In this document: piece by piece, positions 1 to 9,505 of the stretch
How the letters are laid out: the number at the start of each line of letters is the position of its first letter
Position numbering within the stretch: position 1 is the first letter of the stretch
Origin: Thioploca sp.
GTDB taxonomy: Bacteria > Pseudomonadota > Gammaproteobacteria > Beggiatoales > Beggiatoaceae
Assembly: GCA_012032555.1 (NCBI GenBank)
Contig: JAAUSR010000031.1
Span: 1-52,321, forward strand
Length of the DNA stretch: 52,321 nt
Direction of reading: 5' to 3'
Made by a program: the position numbers and the translations under genes
Notes under the pieces: generated by a model
The model's database searches: none
The model's input: the letters and a program-made list of their open reading frames with translations, nothing else
Told to the model about the DNA's origin: nothing

Positions 1-1877
1 AGGAGAATCCTTTTTGACAGCCAGATCGAGATTAATCCGATCATCTGGCGTAATTTGCGGGGTTACTTTAAGTTCTAAAGTAACCGGTTTAATTGGACTT
101 GAGCTACCGCACCTACCCCAGCTTGTTGCAGGTAACCCAGCTCTCTACCTTGAGTAATAATGGCTTCTTGTTGGTTACCCGTAATAACTCTGGGATTAGA
201 AACAATTTCTCCCATATCTTCTCTTTGCATAGCGGCTAATTCTAATTGCAATAAGTAACTGCCAATTTTACCAATAGCCAATCCCAAAGAAGCGGTATTT
301 GTTGGCCCAGGTAAATTCACGATAAAACCTTCACCGCCATTACTAAACCCGGTACCCCCGGTAAAAGTAGTATCTCCGGTTGCCTTACCACCCAGTACCA
401 CACCATTACCATGTCCTAGATCCTGATTAGCACTGTATCCAAACTTAACACCCAACTCTCGACTAAAAGTACTGGTTGCAATCACGATTCGAGATTCAAT
501 TAAAACTTGACGGACTGGGGTATCTAAAGAAGTAATTAAGTTGCGTATTTCTGCAATTTTTGCTGCCGTGTCTTGGATAATGAGTGTATTGGTCCGTTTG
601 TCTATAGACACATTACCTCGATCAGATAAGAATGAATGTTGTCCCTGCGTTTTCAATAATTTTTCTAAATCTTCGGCTTTGGCATAATTGATGGTAATAA
701 ATTCAGTGCGGAGTGGTTCTAGTTCCTTAATTTTTTTCTGTGATTCTAATTCAGTTTGCTTGCGTTTATCAATATTCTCTTTTAAATCGACCATCACCAC
801 ATTGCCCACTTTACGCATGCCTAATCCTCTCGCTTCGAGGATAATATCGAGCGCTTGATCCCACGGAATATTTTTCAGGCGTAACGTAACATTACCAGTA
901 ACTTCCTCGCCAGCTACCATGTTAAAATTAACCCCAGGTAAATCAAATAGCAATGATAAAGCAGCCCGTACATCAATGTTTTGAAAATTAAAAGAAACGA
1001 GTTGTCCTTCATAAGTTCGTTCTTCTATCTTAACTTCATCTTGAGGTAATTCTATTTTTTCGTTGACTTCAACTACATAGATATTATCGGTTTGATAGGC
1101 GTGATATTCGGCTTTATCACTGACCGTAATATTCATTCGCACATCTGTGCCAACCGGAAAAGTATCAATAAAGCTAATTGGTGTGGAAAAATCAATTACA
1201 TCTAAACGTCTATCTAACCGAGAGGATAATTGAGTATTGGTGAATTTTATCACGACATTTTCACCTTCTTGCTGAATATCCACTTCAATGGTGGGATCGG
1301 ATAAAGTAATTTCGATACGTCCAGCACCATCATTAGTACGGCGAAATTCAATATTTTGTATTTGTGGTTCCATTGATTTAACGGGTATCTTGGGTCGAGG
1401 TGAAACCGCCTGAGTGGTAAGACGACTCTCCGTCAGATCTGACGCTTTAGCTGGTGAAGAAACAAAAGTTTGGGAACCTTGATTATCTAACGCTATCAGA
1501 ATTCGTTTGCCCATCACTTCAATATTAAAGGGTACCATTCGGACCAAATTAACAACGACCCGACTGCGATCTTCAGTTTCTACAGCACTGGTACCTTGTA
1601 CTACCCCAACACCGATAGCTTGCGATTTTTTTCTTAACCCCAGTGCAGTATTGGGAAAATCAAGAACAATCCGCGCCGGATTATCGGTTGAGAAGCTAAT
1701 CGGATTTTGAGCCAGTTCCGCAAAAGTTAACTGCACTTGGACGCGATTACCGGGTAATGTAGAAAAATCAATTTGTTCTAGGCGATTAGAACCGGTTACT
1801 GCCAGAGCAAGTGGTGATAGCCACAGCAGCCACACCAGGGCAATTATTTTACTAAAGCATAAGGTGATTGTCTTCAT
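1..1877 (-). CDS. pilQ: Type IV pilus secretin PilQ, partial at window edge and frameshifted near 100-120
   Basis: Outer-membrane secretin through which the type IV pilus passes. After a signal peptide (about residues 1-27) there are two AMIN-type peptidoglycan-binding regions (about 30-125 and 165-260), an STN/N0 domain (about 290-360), a secretin N1 domain (from about 390) and the start of the secretin barrel (from about 450, then VSNPRVITGNQ). The continuous frame stops at 75. The next frame carries the expected continuation (KPVTLELKVTPQITPDDRI) to base 1, so one base appears to be missing between about 98 and 120, where there is a CCCC run. The real C-terminus lies outside the window. 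ATG 1877 follows AGGA. It is the last visible gene of the pilMNOPQ operon. The identification is firm; the break is probably a base-call error but could be real. Confidence 0.93.
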
Positions 1878-1901
1878 AGAATCATATCCTTAATTTTATT
1901 A

Positions 1902-2468
1902 TTAATCAGCTAACAAGCTGATGGTCACAAGATTTTCTTGCCAACAGCCTTCAGCATCTGGAATTTGTTCTAACACTTCAATTTTTTCATTAGAAATAGC
2001 GATAATTTGACCGTAATGGTTTCCCATATAATCGCCTTGTTTGACTCGATAAGTAGTGATAGGGTCGTTTGGGGATTTCATAATAGCCCATAACGTAAAA
2101 TGACCTTGTTGATTTTTAGTTTCCACATGACCAACCATTTGTAAAGTATCTAGTGGCATTAATTCTAAGCCAGTACGCACGCGATGAATATTAAGCGGGG
2201 GACAGGGTCCGGGAAGTGGTGACTGAGGTTCTTCTATTCTGGTCAACATAATTGGTCTAAATGGATCGGGCAGATGTTCTGCCTCATAAATATAATTATA
2301 AATTGGTTCAATTGTTGGAAGTGGATCAATGTGAGGATTACCCGCTAGTTTGGTTTTATTAACATAGTCTTCTAAATCAGTTTTATGGTAATCACCACAA
2401 GCGTTGAGTAATAGTGTTAATAATCCGATACAACTGAGATAATATGAGTATAAATTAGGATTTATCAT
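1902..2468 (-). CDS. pilP: PilP-like lipoprotein, second tandem copy
   Basis: Periplasmic lipoprotein of the PilP family, which links the PilN/PilO inner-membrane complex to the PilQ secretin. It has a signal peptide with lipobox LLNAC, then a disordered linker, an EAEHLPDPFRP motif and a C-terminal beta domain containing VKQGDYMGNHYGQI and EGCWQE. An ATG at 2474 lies almost inside the AGGAGG, so ATG 2468, seven bases from it, is the better start. It sits 25 bases upstream of pilQ. It is clearly paralogous to the gene at 2691-3281. PilP is normally single-copy, so one of the two may be specialised. Family assignment is firm; the division of labour is unknown. Confidence 0.88.
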   Translation of the reverse strand: MINPNLYSYYLSCIGLLTLLLNACGDYHKTDLEDYVNKTKLAGNPHIDPLPTIEPIYNYIYEAEHLPDPFRPIMLTRIEEPQSPLPGPCPPLNIHRVRTGLELMPLDTLQMVGHVETKNQQGHFTLWAIMKSPNDPITTYRVKQGDYMGNHYGQIIAISNEKIEVLEQIPDAEGCWQENLVTISLLAD

Positions 2469-2690
2469 ATTCATTCCTCCTAATGGAGCAAAGATTCAAT
2501 AAATTAATTTTCGGTTAACTGCATTAAAAGCAAGTCGTGGTGATGGCGTACTGGCAAAGCCTCAATGCTATTTAAGTTAAGCATTTTTCTCCCCCCACCT
2601 TATCAAGGCAGGGTTTGGGGATGGTTGATCGCAGCAAAGCTTTACCTGCCGGTTCGAGCCAGCCCAGCGGGTACTCCAACATAATTAATT
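2469..2690. other. Gap between the two pilP copies
   Basis: About 220 bases separate the two pilP genes. I see no gene and no clear terminator. The stretch holds the ribosome binding site of the downstream pilP copy and a C-rich/G-rich segment around 2591-2625 of the kind seen in intergenic repeats. The gap is long compared with the tight spacing of pilN-pilO and may mark where the duplication joined. Confidence 0.4.
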
Positions 2691-3281
2691 TTAACTACTA
2701 AATAAGCTAATTTTAATCATATTTTCTCGCCAACAGCCTTCGTTATCTGGAATTTGTTCTAATATTTCAATTTCTTCTTCAGAAATATTAATAATTTGGC
2801 CATAATTATTGCCCATATAATCACCTTGTTTAACTCGATAAATCGTACCATCACTTTTGGAGACCACTAATGCCCATAGTATAGAACGACCTTGTGGATC
2901 TTTGGTTTCTAAGGTTCCAACCATTTGTAAAGCATCTAGGGGTATTAATTCTATGCCAACGCGTACCCGATGAGAGTCTTCAGGACTGGGACAATCTACT
3001 TTGGGTTTACCTTCACCAGTCCCTAACAGGGTTTGCCTTTGGCTATCTATCAACGGCTCAAAGGGATCTCGCATGTGTTGTGCTTCATAAAAATAACTCG
3101 GAATGTCTCCAAAATCAGGAATGGAATCCACTCGAGGATTTTCCGTTTTCTTGGTTTGTTCAACATATTCTTCTAAATCTGCCATATCCGTATTGCTACA
3201 AGCCGTAACTAATAAGGTTAGCAAGCTAATATAAACCAGGTAATAACCATACTTTAAATGTAATCGATTAATATTTTTCAC
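2691..3281 (-). CDS. pilP: PilP-like lipoprotein, first tandem copy
   Basis: PilP-family pilus assembly lipoprotein. Signal peptide with lipobox LVTAC, then EAQHMRDPFEPL and the C-terminal block GDYMGNNYGQI...EGCWRE, matching the neighbouring copy almost word for word. An ATG at 3305 is in frame, but a strong AGGAGGA lies inside that extension. GTG 3281, ten bases beyond it, is therefore the better start. It follows pilO by about 45 bases, the normal place for pilP, so this copy is the positional orthologue. The protein would be anchored in the inner membrane and contact PilN/PilO and the N0 domain of PilQ. Confidence 0.9.
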   Translation of the reverse strand: MKNINRLHLKYGYYLVYISLLTLLVTACSNTDMADLEEYVEQTKKTENPRVDSIPDFGDIPSYFYEAQHMRDPFEPLIDSQRQTLLGTGEGKPKVDCPSPEDSHRVRVGIELIPLDALQMVGTLETKDPQGRSILWALVVSKSDGTIYRVKQGDYMGNNYGQIINISEEEIEILEQIPDNEGCWRENMIKISLFSS

Positions 3282-3325
3282 CAGGGTGATTCCTCCTAAG
3301 TCCATAAATTATATAGAGAATTATA

Positions 3326-4024
3326 TTAGTTAGCCGATTCATCTTTTTTCTCAGCTTCTCCCGCCGGTTTCTCAGCTTCTCCCGCCGGGTTGTCTGCCGG
3401 TTTTTCTGCTTCAGCTTCGATATACCGATAAATTTGGGCCGTCATTTCCATAGTTAATAGTTGTTTATTTTTGTCACCTTTTTTTTCCATTCCTTTGTTT
3501 TGTGGGGCAATAGCAATGTCATGTTGGGTGACAATTCGAGGCATTGCGGCTATACCACTCACGAATTTACCAAATGAATGATAATCACCATTCACCTTTA
3601 ATTTTATCGGTAACTTTTCGTAAAGCCCCTTTTCGGTTGTTTGTTGATTATATTGTGGTTCAAATAATTCTGATTTCAAACCACTGGCTAATACCGTTTG
3701 AGAAATATCGCGAATTAACTCATCAACTTGTTCTTTATTCGGTAATTTTTTTAATAATTCGGCTAAAGTCGTTTCAATTTGGGCTAATTGTTCTTTAAGT
3801 TTAGGTAAAGCCGCTGCTTGCCATTGTTTATCTTTAAATTCATTTTTCAATTCCTCTTCTTTACTGGTGACTCCATCCAGAGCCTCGAGTTGGTGTTTAG
3901 TGTCCAAATTATAACCGGCGATTAGGGCAGCAACACAGAGTAAGGCAATCATCACTGCCTTGACTGGAATTGGCCAATTACCTAAATTTTGCGGATCTAA
4001 ATTCTTGAAATCTTCAAGTTTCAT
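3326..4024 (-). CDS. pilO: Type IV pilus inner-membrane alignment protein PilO
   Basis: Bitopic inner-membrane protein that pairs with PilN in the pilus alignment subcomplex. One membrane segment lies at about residues 22-42, followed by a coiled-coil stretch (about 50-95) and the ferredoxin-like periplasmic domain (QLLTMEMTAQIYRYI near the end). Its ATG overlaps the pilN stop by four bases (4021-4024), which implies coupled translation. The last ~25 residues are a low-complexity tail built from GEAEKPA units. A 21-base tandem repeat (about 3350-3391) encodes this tail, which is absent from typical PilO. The tail may vary in length between strains. Confidence 0.94.
   Translation of the reverse strand: MKLEDFKNLDPQNLGNWPIPVKAVMIALLCVAALIAGYNLDTKHQLEALDGVTSKEEELKNEFKDKQWQAAALPKLKEQLAQIETTLAELLKKLPNKEQVDELIRDISQTVLASGLKSELFEPQYNQQTTEKGLYEKLPIKLKVNGDYHSFGKFVSGIAAMPRIVTQHDIAIAPQNKGMEKKGDKNKQLLTMEMTAQIYRYIEAEAEKPADNPAGEAEKPAGEAEKKDESAN
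3350..3391. repeat. 21-base tandem repeat in pilO 3' end
   Basis: Two near-identical 21-base units containing CAGCTTCTCCCGCCGG lie side by side and encode the GEAEKPA repeats of the PilO tail. The unit length is a multiple of three, so gain or loss of a unit would keep the frame. Confidence 0.75.
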
Positions 4025-4626
4025 GGCTTCTTTTCCGATTCTGATTTATCGGCTTCTGATTCAGATTTAGGTGCAGTTTGAGTAGCCTCTAGTTTAAACT
4101 CACTCACTCGCGTCCCTTTTCCATTTGGGTCTTGCTTTTGCTCTTTAGTAACAATTTGATAGATTTTAGGATGAGATAACCATTGCGATATTTCTATATT
4201 AGACATCAAAGATGAGACACGGGCATCCGATTGTGCTACCCCTTCTAAAGTAATTTTATCACCTTTTTGATCCATCTTAGTAAAATACACACCTGGGGGT
4301 ACTTGCTTAACTAATTCATCAAATAAATGGACCACTTGAGGACGACTTTTTTCGAGTTCTTGAATCACACTCATTCGTTCAATTAAGCGTTCTTTTTTCT
4401 GTTCCAGTTCTTTAATTTCGGCGATCTTTGCCTCAGCTTCTTTAATTTGCTCGGTTAAATAATTATTACGACTTTCTTGATAACTAATTGCGTTGGCTAT
4501 ATAAACGTGTACTCCCAAAAATATGAGCGCCGTAATCCCGAGTGCAATCCCTGTGATAATGCCAAAACGGACCTCACGCTCTTTTTTCAGCGAATCACGC
4601 CAAGGTAATAGATTAATGCGTGGCAT
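4021..4626 (-). CDS. pilN: Type IV pilus assembly protein PilN
   Basis: Inner-membrane partner of PilO. Its short cytoplasmic N-terminus, beginning MPRINLLPWRDSLK, carries the conserved INLLPWR motif that binds PilM. A membrane segment follows at about residues 20-42, then a coiled coil (about 45-95) and a periplasmic domain with GVYFTKMDQKGDKITLEG. The C-terminus is acidic/lysine-rich (ESEADKSESEKKP). A GGAG site precedes ATG 4626. Length (201 residues) is normal for the family. It is separated from pilM by a 177-base repeat-bearing gap, which is unusual for this operon. Confidence 0.95.
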   Translation of the reverse strand: MPRINLLPWRDSLKKEREVRFGIITGIALGITALIFLGVHVYIANAISYQESRNNYLTEQIKEAEAKIAEIKELEQKKERLIERMSVIQELEKSRPQVVHLFDELVKQVPPGVYFTKMDQKGDKITLEGVAQSDARVSSLMSNIEISQWLSHPKIYQIVTKEQKQDPNGKGTRVSEFKLEATQTAPKSESEADKSESEKKP

Positions 4627-4803
4627 ATTTCTTTCTCCGACTGTTCAGTTAGCAGTGAACAGTTATCAGTGAACAGTTACCAGGGAGTAATAACAACTTA
4701 ACAGATTGATTAACAACAAATAAATATCAATTGATACTGGATAACTCATAACTAACACCCCATGATTAATAATTTACAACGAATAGTTGATAACGGCTAA
4801 CTG
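4627..4803. repeat. pilM-pilN gap with AACAGTTATCAGTGA-type repeats
   Basis: The gap contains tandem units built from GTGAACAGTTATCA (about 4641-4682) followed by degenerate AT-rich copies. The same unit recurs at about 8709-8858, 23318-23335 and 42536-42669. It splits an operon that is usually tightly packed. Confidence 0.8.
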
Positions 4804-5880
4804 TTAATATTCATCAAAAGTTCGTAATGCTAAGCCATAGGCAATCATTAAGGCTGGGGCATCGTTCATTAAAGCTTTTTTACTCACACGAGAGGCAATT
4901 GACATTCCCACAAAGGGGTTGATAATGCTAACATGTCCACCCACCTTTTTATTGATTTCATCGATGCTTCCCGGAATAGAAGCACATCCGCCAGCAATGA
5001 GAACATGTGATAAAGTACCATAACTAGCGGCAGCATAGTAAAATTGCACCATACGACTAATTTGTTGGGCCATGTCTTCTTTGAAGGGTTGAAGAACTTC
5101 GGCTTCATAATCTTCAGGAAGTCCGCCATTACGTTTAGCCAAATTTGCTTCTTCATAGCTTAGACCATAATGTCCTTGAATTTGTTCTGTCAACTGTCTG
5201 CCACCAAACATTTCTTCGTGGGTATAGACGATTTTTTTTTCGGCGAGGACATTGATGGTAGTTGTTGTCGCACCCACTTCAACTAAAGCAATAATTTCGT
5301 TTTCATTAATTTCTGGATCATTTTGTGCAACCATTACCAGGGCATTTTCTAGTGCATATTTTTCTATATCAACCACTCTGGTTTTTAAATTAGCTAATTC
5401 GAGTACCATTGTGCGTTGCTCAAGGGTTTCAGTCCGAACGGCTGCTAGCAAAACATCAACGCGCTCGGGTTCTTTTTCATTCGGACCAAGCACTTGAAAA
5501 TCAAATTTTATTTCATCAATTTCTTGTCCCAAATAACTAGTTGGATCAGCTTCAATTTGTTCTTTCATATCGTTGTCAGACATTCCGCCATCCATAGTAA
5601 TCGTTTTGGTGATAACAGAAGGACCAGCAACCGCTACCGCAGCGGATTGGGCGCGAGGGCTAGTCCGTTTAACCAAACGACTAATGGCATCACCGACTAT
5701 TTCTATGCCAGATTCAGAAATATTTTTGTCCTCAATCGCTTTATCAGGCAGAGGTTCTATGCCGTAAGTTTCAACTTTATAACCTTTACCGGCACGACTT
5801 AATTCCAGTAGTTTCACCGCGGTTGAACTGATGTCGATACCAATCACGGATCCGGTTTTAAACTGAATATGCTCATACAT
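4804..5880 (-). CDS. pilM: Type IV pilus actin-like ATPase PilM
   Basis: Cytoplasmic actin/FtsA-fold protein that binds nucleotide and the N-terminal tail of PilN, tying the pilus motor to the envelope complex. Visible motifs are the first phosphate loop (VIGIDISSTAVKLLEL, about residues 12-27), GGMSDNDMKEQI, the second nucleotide region (IALVEVGATTTTINV) and the adenosine motif VLIAGGCASIPG. The length of 358 residues is typical. It is the first gene of the operon and is divergent from mrcA, with about 160 bases between the two start codons for both promoters. This pilM-mrcA divergence is common in gammaproteobacteria and supports the call. Confidence 0.96.
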   Translation of the reverse strand: MYEHIQFKTGSVIGIDISSTAVKLLELSRAGKGYKVETYGIEPLPDKAIEDKNISESGIEIVGDAISRLVKRTSPRAQSAAVAVAGPSVITKTITMDGGMSDNDMKEQIEADPTSYLGQEIDEIKFDFQVLGPNEKEPERVDVLLAAVRTETLEQRTMVLELANLKTRVVDIEKYALENALVMVAQNDPEINENEIIALVEVGATTTTINVLAEKKIVYTHEEMFGGRQLTEQIQGHYGLSYEEANLAKRNGGLPEDYEAEVLQPFKEDMAQQISRMVQFYYAAASYGTLSHVLIAGGCASIPGSIDEINKKVGGHVSIINPFVGMSIASRVSKKALMNDAPALMIAYGLALRTFDEY

Positions 5881-6042
5881 TTTTGTTTATAAATACTAAG
5901 TTAAGGAGTAAAGATATTACTATACATTAAACTTTATAGCTAACTATAGATCAAATCAAGCACAAATTACAAATTAACGTTTTTGTCAAAGAGGCTTTAT
6001 AATAATTACAATTTTGTATCCAATGACACCGCATCTTTTTAT

Positions 6043-8699
6043 ATGAGTATTAGAGAATCTTTTTATAAGACTATATATATTACTTTGGTGACAGGATTGA
6101 TATTGGTTTTGATAGCCGCCATGATTAGTGCTTTTATCCAATGGTATATCATTCCTCAATTACCTTCACCAGAAACCCTCAAAGACATTCGTCTTCAGGT
6201 ACCACTGCGTATTTACGCGAAAGATGAAGTATTTATTGCTGAATATGGTGAACAACGTCGAATTCCAGTGAATGCTAACCAGATTCCCCAATCCATGATT
6301 CAAGCGGTACTTGCCGCTGAAGATGACCGATTTTATGAACATCCCGGGGTTGATTTAAAGGGGATACTTCGTGCCATGGTTACTTTGCTGAAAACTGGTG
6401 AAAAAACCCAAGGTGGTAGTACCATTACCATGCAAGTCGCTCGTAACTTTTTTTTATCGCCAAAACGAACCTATGTTCGTAAATTAAAAGAGATACTATT
6501 AGCACTCAAAATTGAAGAAGAATTGACTAAGGAAGAAATCATTGAATTATATCTCAATAAAATTTTTTTGGTCATCGTGCTTATGGGGTAGGGGCAGCTG
6601 CTCAAATTTATTATGGAAAAGAAGTAAGTGAATTAACCTTAGCAGAACAAGCGATGTTAGCTAGTTTACCTAAAGCGCCTTCTAGCAATAATCCTTTAAC
6701 TAACCCCAAAGATGCTTTAGCTCGCCGTAACTATGTTTTAGAAAGGATGTTAAAACTCGGCTATATTGAAAATGCTCAATACGATGAGGCACTTAGAACA
6801 CCTAATACCGCTCACCTTCATAAACTCACCATAGAAATAGAAGCGGCTCATGTAGCTGAAATGGTACGTTCTGATTTACTCGCTCGGTTTGGTGAAGAAG
6901 CAACTTATACTAATGGATATAAAGTTTATACGACTATTGATAGTCATTTACAAGCAGCAGCACAAGAAGCGGTACGTAATGCGCTATTCCTTTACGATGA
7001 ACGCCATGGTTATCGTGGAGTCACTGCTCATGTATCAATTCGTGATGATATCAATCATATAGAAGAATTTGCTCACCAAGTATTAGGTAATTATTCAAAG
7101 CAAGGTAATTTAATACCGAGTTTGGTATTGCAAACGAAAGGCAAAAGCATAATCGCTTATAACCGAATAGCGGGGCAGTTTGAAATTAATTGGGCGGATA
7201 TGTCTTGGGCACGTCGCTATATTAGCGAGAATCGACGCGGTCGCTATCCTAATAATGCGAGAGATATCGTTAAACCAGGTGATATTATCATGGTACGTCC
7301 GATTAAAATTAGTGTGGAAAAAAAGCCAGAAACTCAACCCAAATCAGCTAAAAAAACGCAATCAGATTCGTCTAATAAAAACAATCAACCATCCGATTCA
7401 GTTAAGCCAAATGAGCCGGTTTCTCCACCGCAACGTTGGCGTTTAGCTCAACAGCCTTCTATAGAAGGCGCATTGGTAGCACTTGATCCTAATAATGGCG
7501 CCATTATGGCTTTAGTGGGCGGCTTTGATTATTATCAAAGTAAATTTAATCGTGTCGTTCAAGCGGCTAGACAACCTGGTTCTACCTTTAAACCCTTTAT
7601 TTATTCGGCAGCTATCGCTAAAGGCTTTTCGGATTCGAGTATCGTTAATGATGCTCCTATTTCATTTCGAGTGGGTAGAAAGCGTTGGAGCCCTCATAAT
7701 TATGGGCGTCGATACTATGGTCCAACGACGTTTAGGAGAGCTTTAGCCTCTTCCTATAATGTTTCTGCCGTTAAAGTGTTGCAGAAGATAGGTGTTAATA
7801 CCGCCATTAATCATGTTATCCGCTTTGGTTTTCAACGAGAAAATATCCCTAAAAACTTGACCATTGCTTTGGGAACGAGTAATGTCACTCCTTTAGAATT
7901 AGTCAGAGGTTTCGCTACTTTTGCTAATGGTGGTTATCGAATCCAACCTTACTTTATTGAACGAATTGAGGATGCTGAAGGTAAAACCATTTACTCGGCT
8001 AACTCACTGAGAGTTTGCCACCAATGCCCAGCAGAGATTTTATCTTCTCATGAAGAAGCCGTCAGTGGTCTAGTCATTTCTCAATCTGATTGTGCTCCGG
8101 CACCGCGTTATGCACCTCAAGTGATTAGTTCTCGTAATGCTCAGATTATGACTTCTATGCTTAAAGATGTTATCCGTGTCGGCACGGCGCGGCGAGCATA
8201 CCAAGTACTAAAAAGAAATGACATTGCTGGTAAAACTGGTACCACCAACGATTTACATGATGCTTGGTTTTCAGGTTATTCGCCGGATTTGGTGACAACC
8301 GTTTGGGTTGGTTTTGATAGACCCCGATCATTAGGCGCTGCTGAAACTGGGGGTAGAACGGCTTTACCTATGTGGATAAGTTTTATGCAAGAATTTTTGC
8401 GTGGTCAAGATGAACAATCATTTCCACAGGATCGGAATCGTAATATCTTTGCTAAAGAAACTGCGTTTGAAGCAAGCGATTCTACTACAGATGAGGTAGA
8501 AACGACTAAAGCTAAGAAAAAGCGGTCAAGTCGTACAATAAGTGGTAGTAAACCCCGAGTGAGCAAAAGAAAAATCGTTCGCAGAAGTACAACCACTTCC
8601 TCAGATTCAACTAAGAGCAATAGTAGTTCAGGAAGTAGCTCTACTCGCGTCACGCCGCAGAGAAGATCTAATAGTGTTGTACCTGAACAATTATTTTAG
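6043..8699 (+). CDS. mrcA: Penicillin-binding protein 1A, frameshifted at a T run
   Basis: Bifunctional peptidoglycan glycosyltransferase/transpeptidase anchored in the inner membrane. Membrane segment at about residues 12-32; glycosyltransferase motifs EDDRFYEHPG (about 96) and GGSTITMQ (about 123); transpeptidase motifs PGSTFKP (SxxK, about 511), SYN (about 570) and KTGT (about 729). A Ser/Lys/Gln/Pro-rich insert lies at about 425-460 and the C-terminus is a basic Ser/Thr-rich tail. The frame breaks in the seven-T run at 6563-6569. Adding one T restores GHRAYGVGAAAQIYYGK, the conserved continuation. A TTG at 5983 is in frame upstream, but ATG 6043 just before the membrane segment fits the family better. 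About 885 residues after repair. Probably a base-call error rather than a broken gene, since the rest is well conserved. Confidence 0.94.
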
Positions 8700-8861
8700 T
8701 TCAGATCGGTGAACAGTTATCAGTTATCAATGATAGCTTAACTGAATAGTTGATAATTGACAGACTAGAGTTGATAACAATCACTTAATAGCTAATAACT
8801 AGTAAACATGATAACTATTCACTGATAATTGATAACGGTTCACTGATAATTCAGAGGTTAT
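8700..8861. repeat. mrcA-plsY gap filled with AACAGTTATCAGT-type repeats
   Basis: Almost the whole gap is made of direct and inverted variants of the units GAACAGTTATCAGT and GATAACTATTCACTGATAAT (about 8709-8858). It can fold into several alternative hairpins. It is the same family as at 4641, 23318 and 42536. Confidence 0.8.
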
Positions 8862-9452
8862 ATGTTAGCTAATATTTTACTACCTATTTGTGCTTATTTG
8901 CTGGGTTCGATATCTGGTGCCTTACTCGCTTGTCGGTGGATGGGGTTGCCAGATCCACGCAATCACGGTTCTGGTAATCCAGGTGCAACCAACGTTTTAC
9001 GTGAAAGCGGCAGAAAAGCGGCAGTTATTACCCTTATTATAGATATATTCAAAGGAATAGCGGCTGTATTTATAGCTAAATGGTTTACTATTTCACCTTT
9101 GATTCTGGCTGGTACCAGTTTTATGGTATTTTTAGGTCACTTATATCCAGTTTTTTTTGAATTTCGCGGTGGAAAAGGCGTAGCAACCGCTTTAGGAATC
9201 TTAATGGTATTAAATTGGCAGGTTGGCTTAGCAGCTTTAGCAACCTGGTTGGTTATATTGGTTATTTTTCGTTATGTTTCTTTAGCATCTATTGCTGCTG
9301 CTATTGTTACTCCAGCTTATATGTTTTGGTTCACTGGAATACCTGAATATATTCTCGTTAGTTTTATGATGAGTAGTTTACTGATTTGGCGACATCGTTC
9401 TAACATTAACAACTTATTAACTAATCAAGAAGATAAAATTAATGAAGCTTAA
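8862..9452 (+). CDS. plsY: Acyl-phosphate:glycerol-3-phosphate acyltransferase PlsY
   Basis: Inner-membrane enzyme that transfers an acyl chain from acyl phosphate to glycerol-3-phosphate, the first committed step of phospholipid synthesis. It shows the family's loop motifs GSGNPGATNVLR (about residues 36-47), GHLYPVFFEFRGGKGVATALG (about 92-112) and several hydrophobic segments. Length 196 is standard. A purine-rich AGAGG lies just upstream of ATG 8862. It is preceded by a repeat block and followed closely by a lipoprotein gene. Confidence 0.96.
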   Translation: MLANILLPICAYLLGSISGALLACRWMGLPDPRNHGSGNPGATNVLRESGRKAAVITLIIDIFKGIAAVFIAKWFTISPLILAGTSFMVFLGHLYPVFFEFRGGKGVATALGILMVLNWQVGLAALATWLVILVIFRYVSLASIAAAIVTPAYMFWFTGIPEYILVSFMMSSLLIWRHRSNINNLLTNQEDKINEA

Positions 9453-9505
9453 TTGGGCGATTGGTTCATTTAAAAATTTCTTAGCTAACTTATTGAATAA
9501 TTTCA

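Noticed and set aside
5983-6591. Short stand-alone transglycosylase gene followed by a separate transpeptidase gene
   Set aside because: The two frames join exactly in a T run with conserved residues on both sides; this is one PBP1A gene.
4641-8858. CRISPR-like array from repeated AACAGTTATCAGT units
   Set aside because: Units are adjacent or irregularly spaced, vary in sequence, and have no uniform unique spacers; no cas genes in the window.
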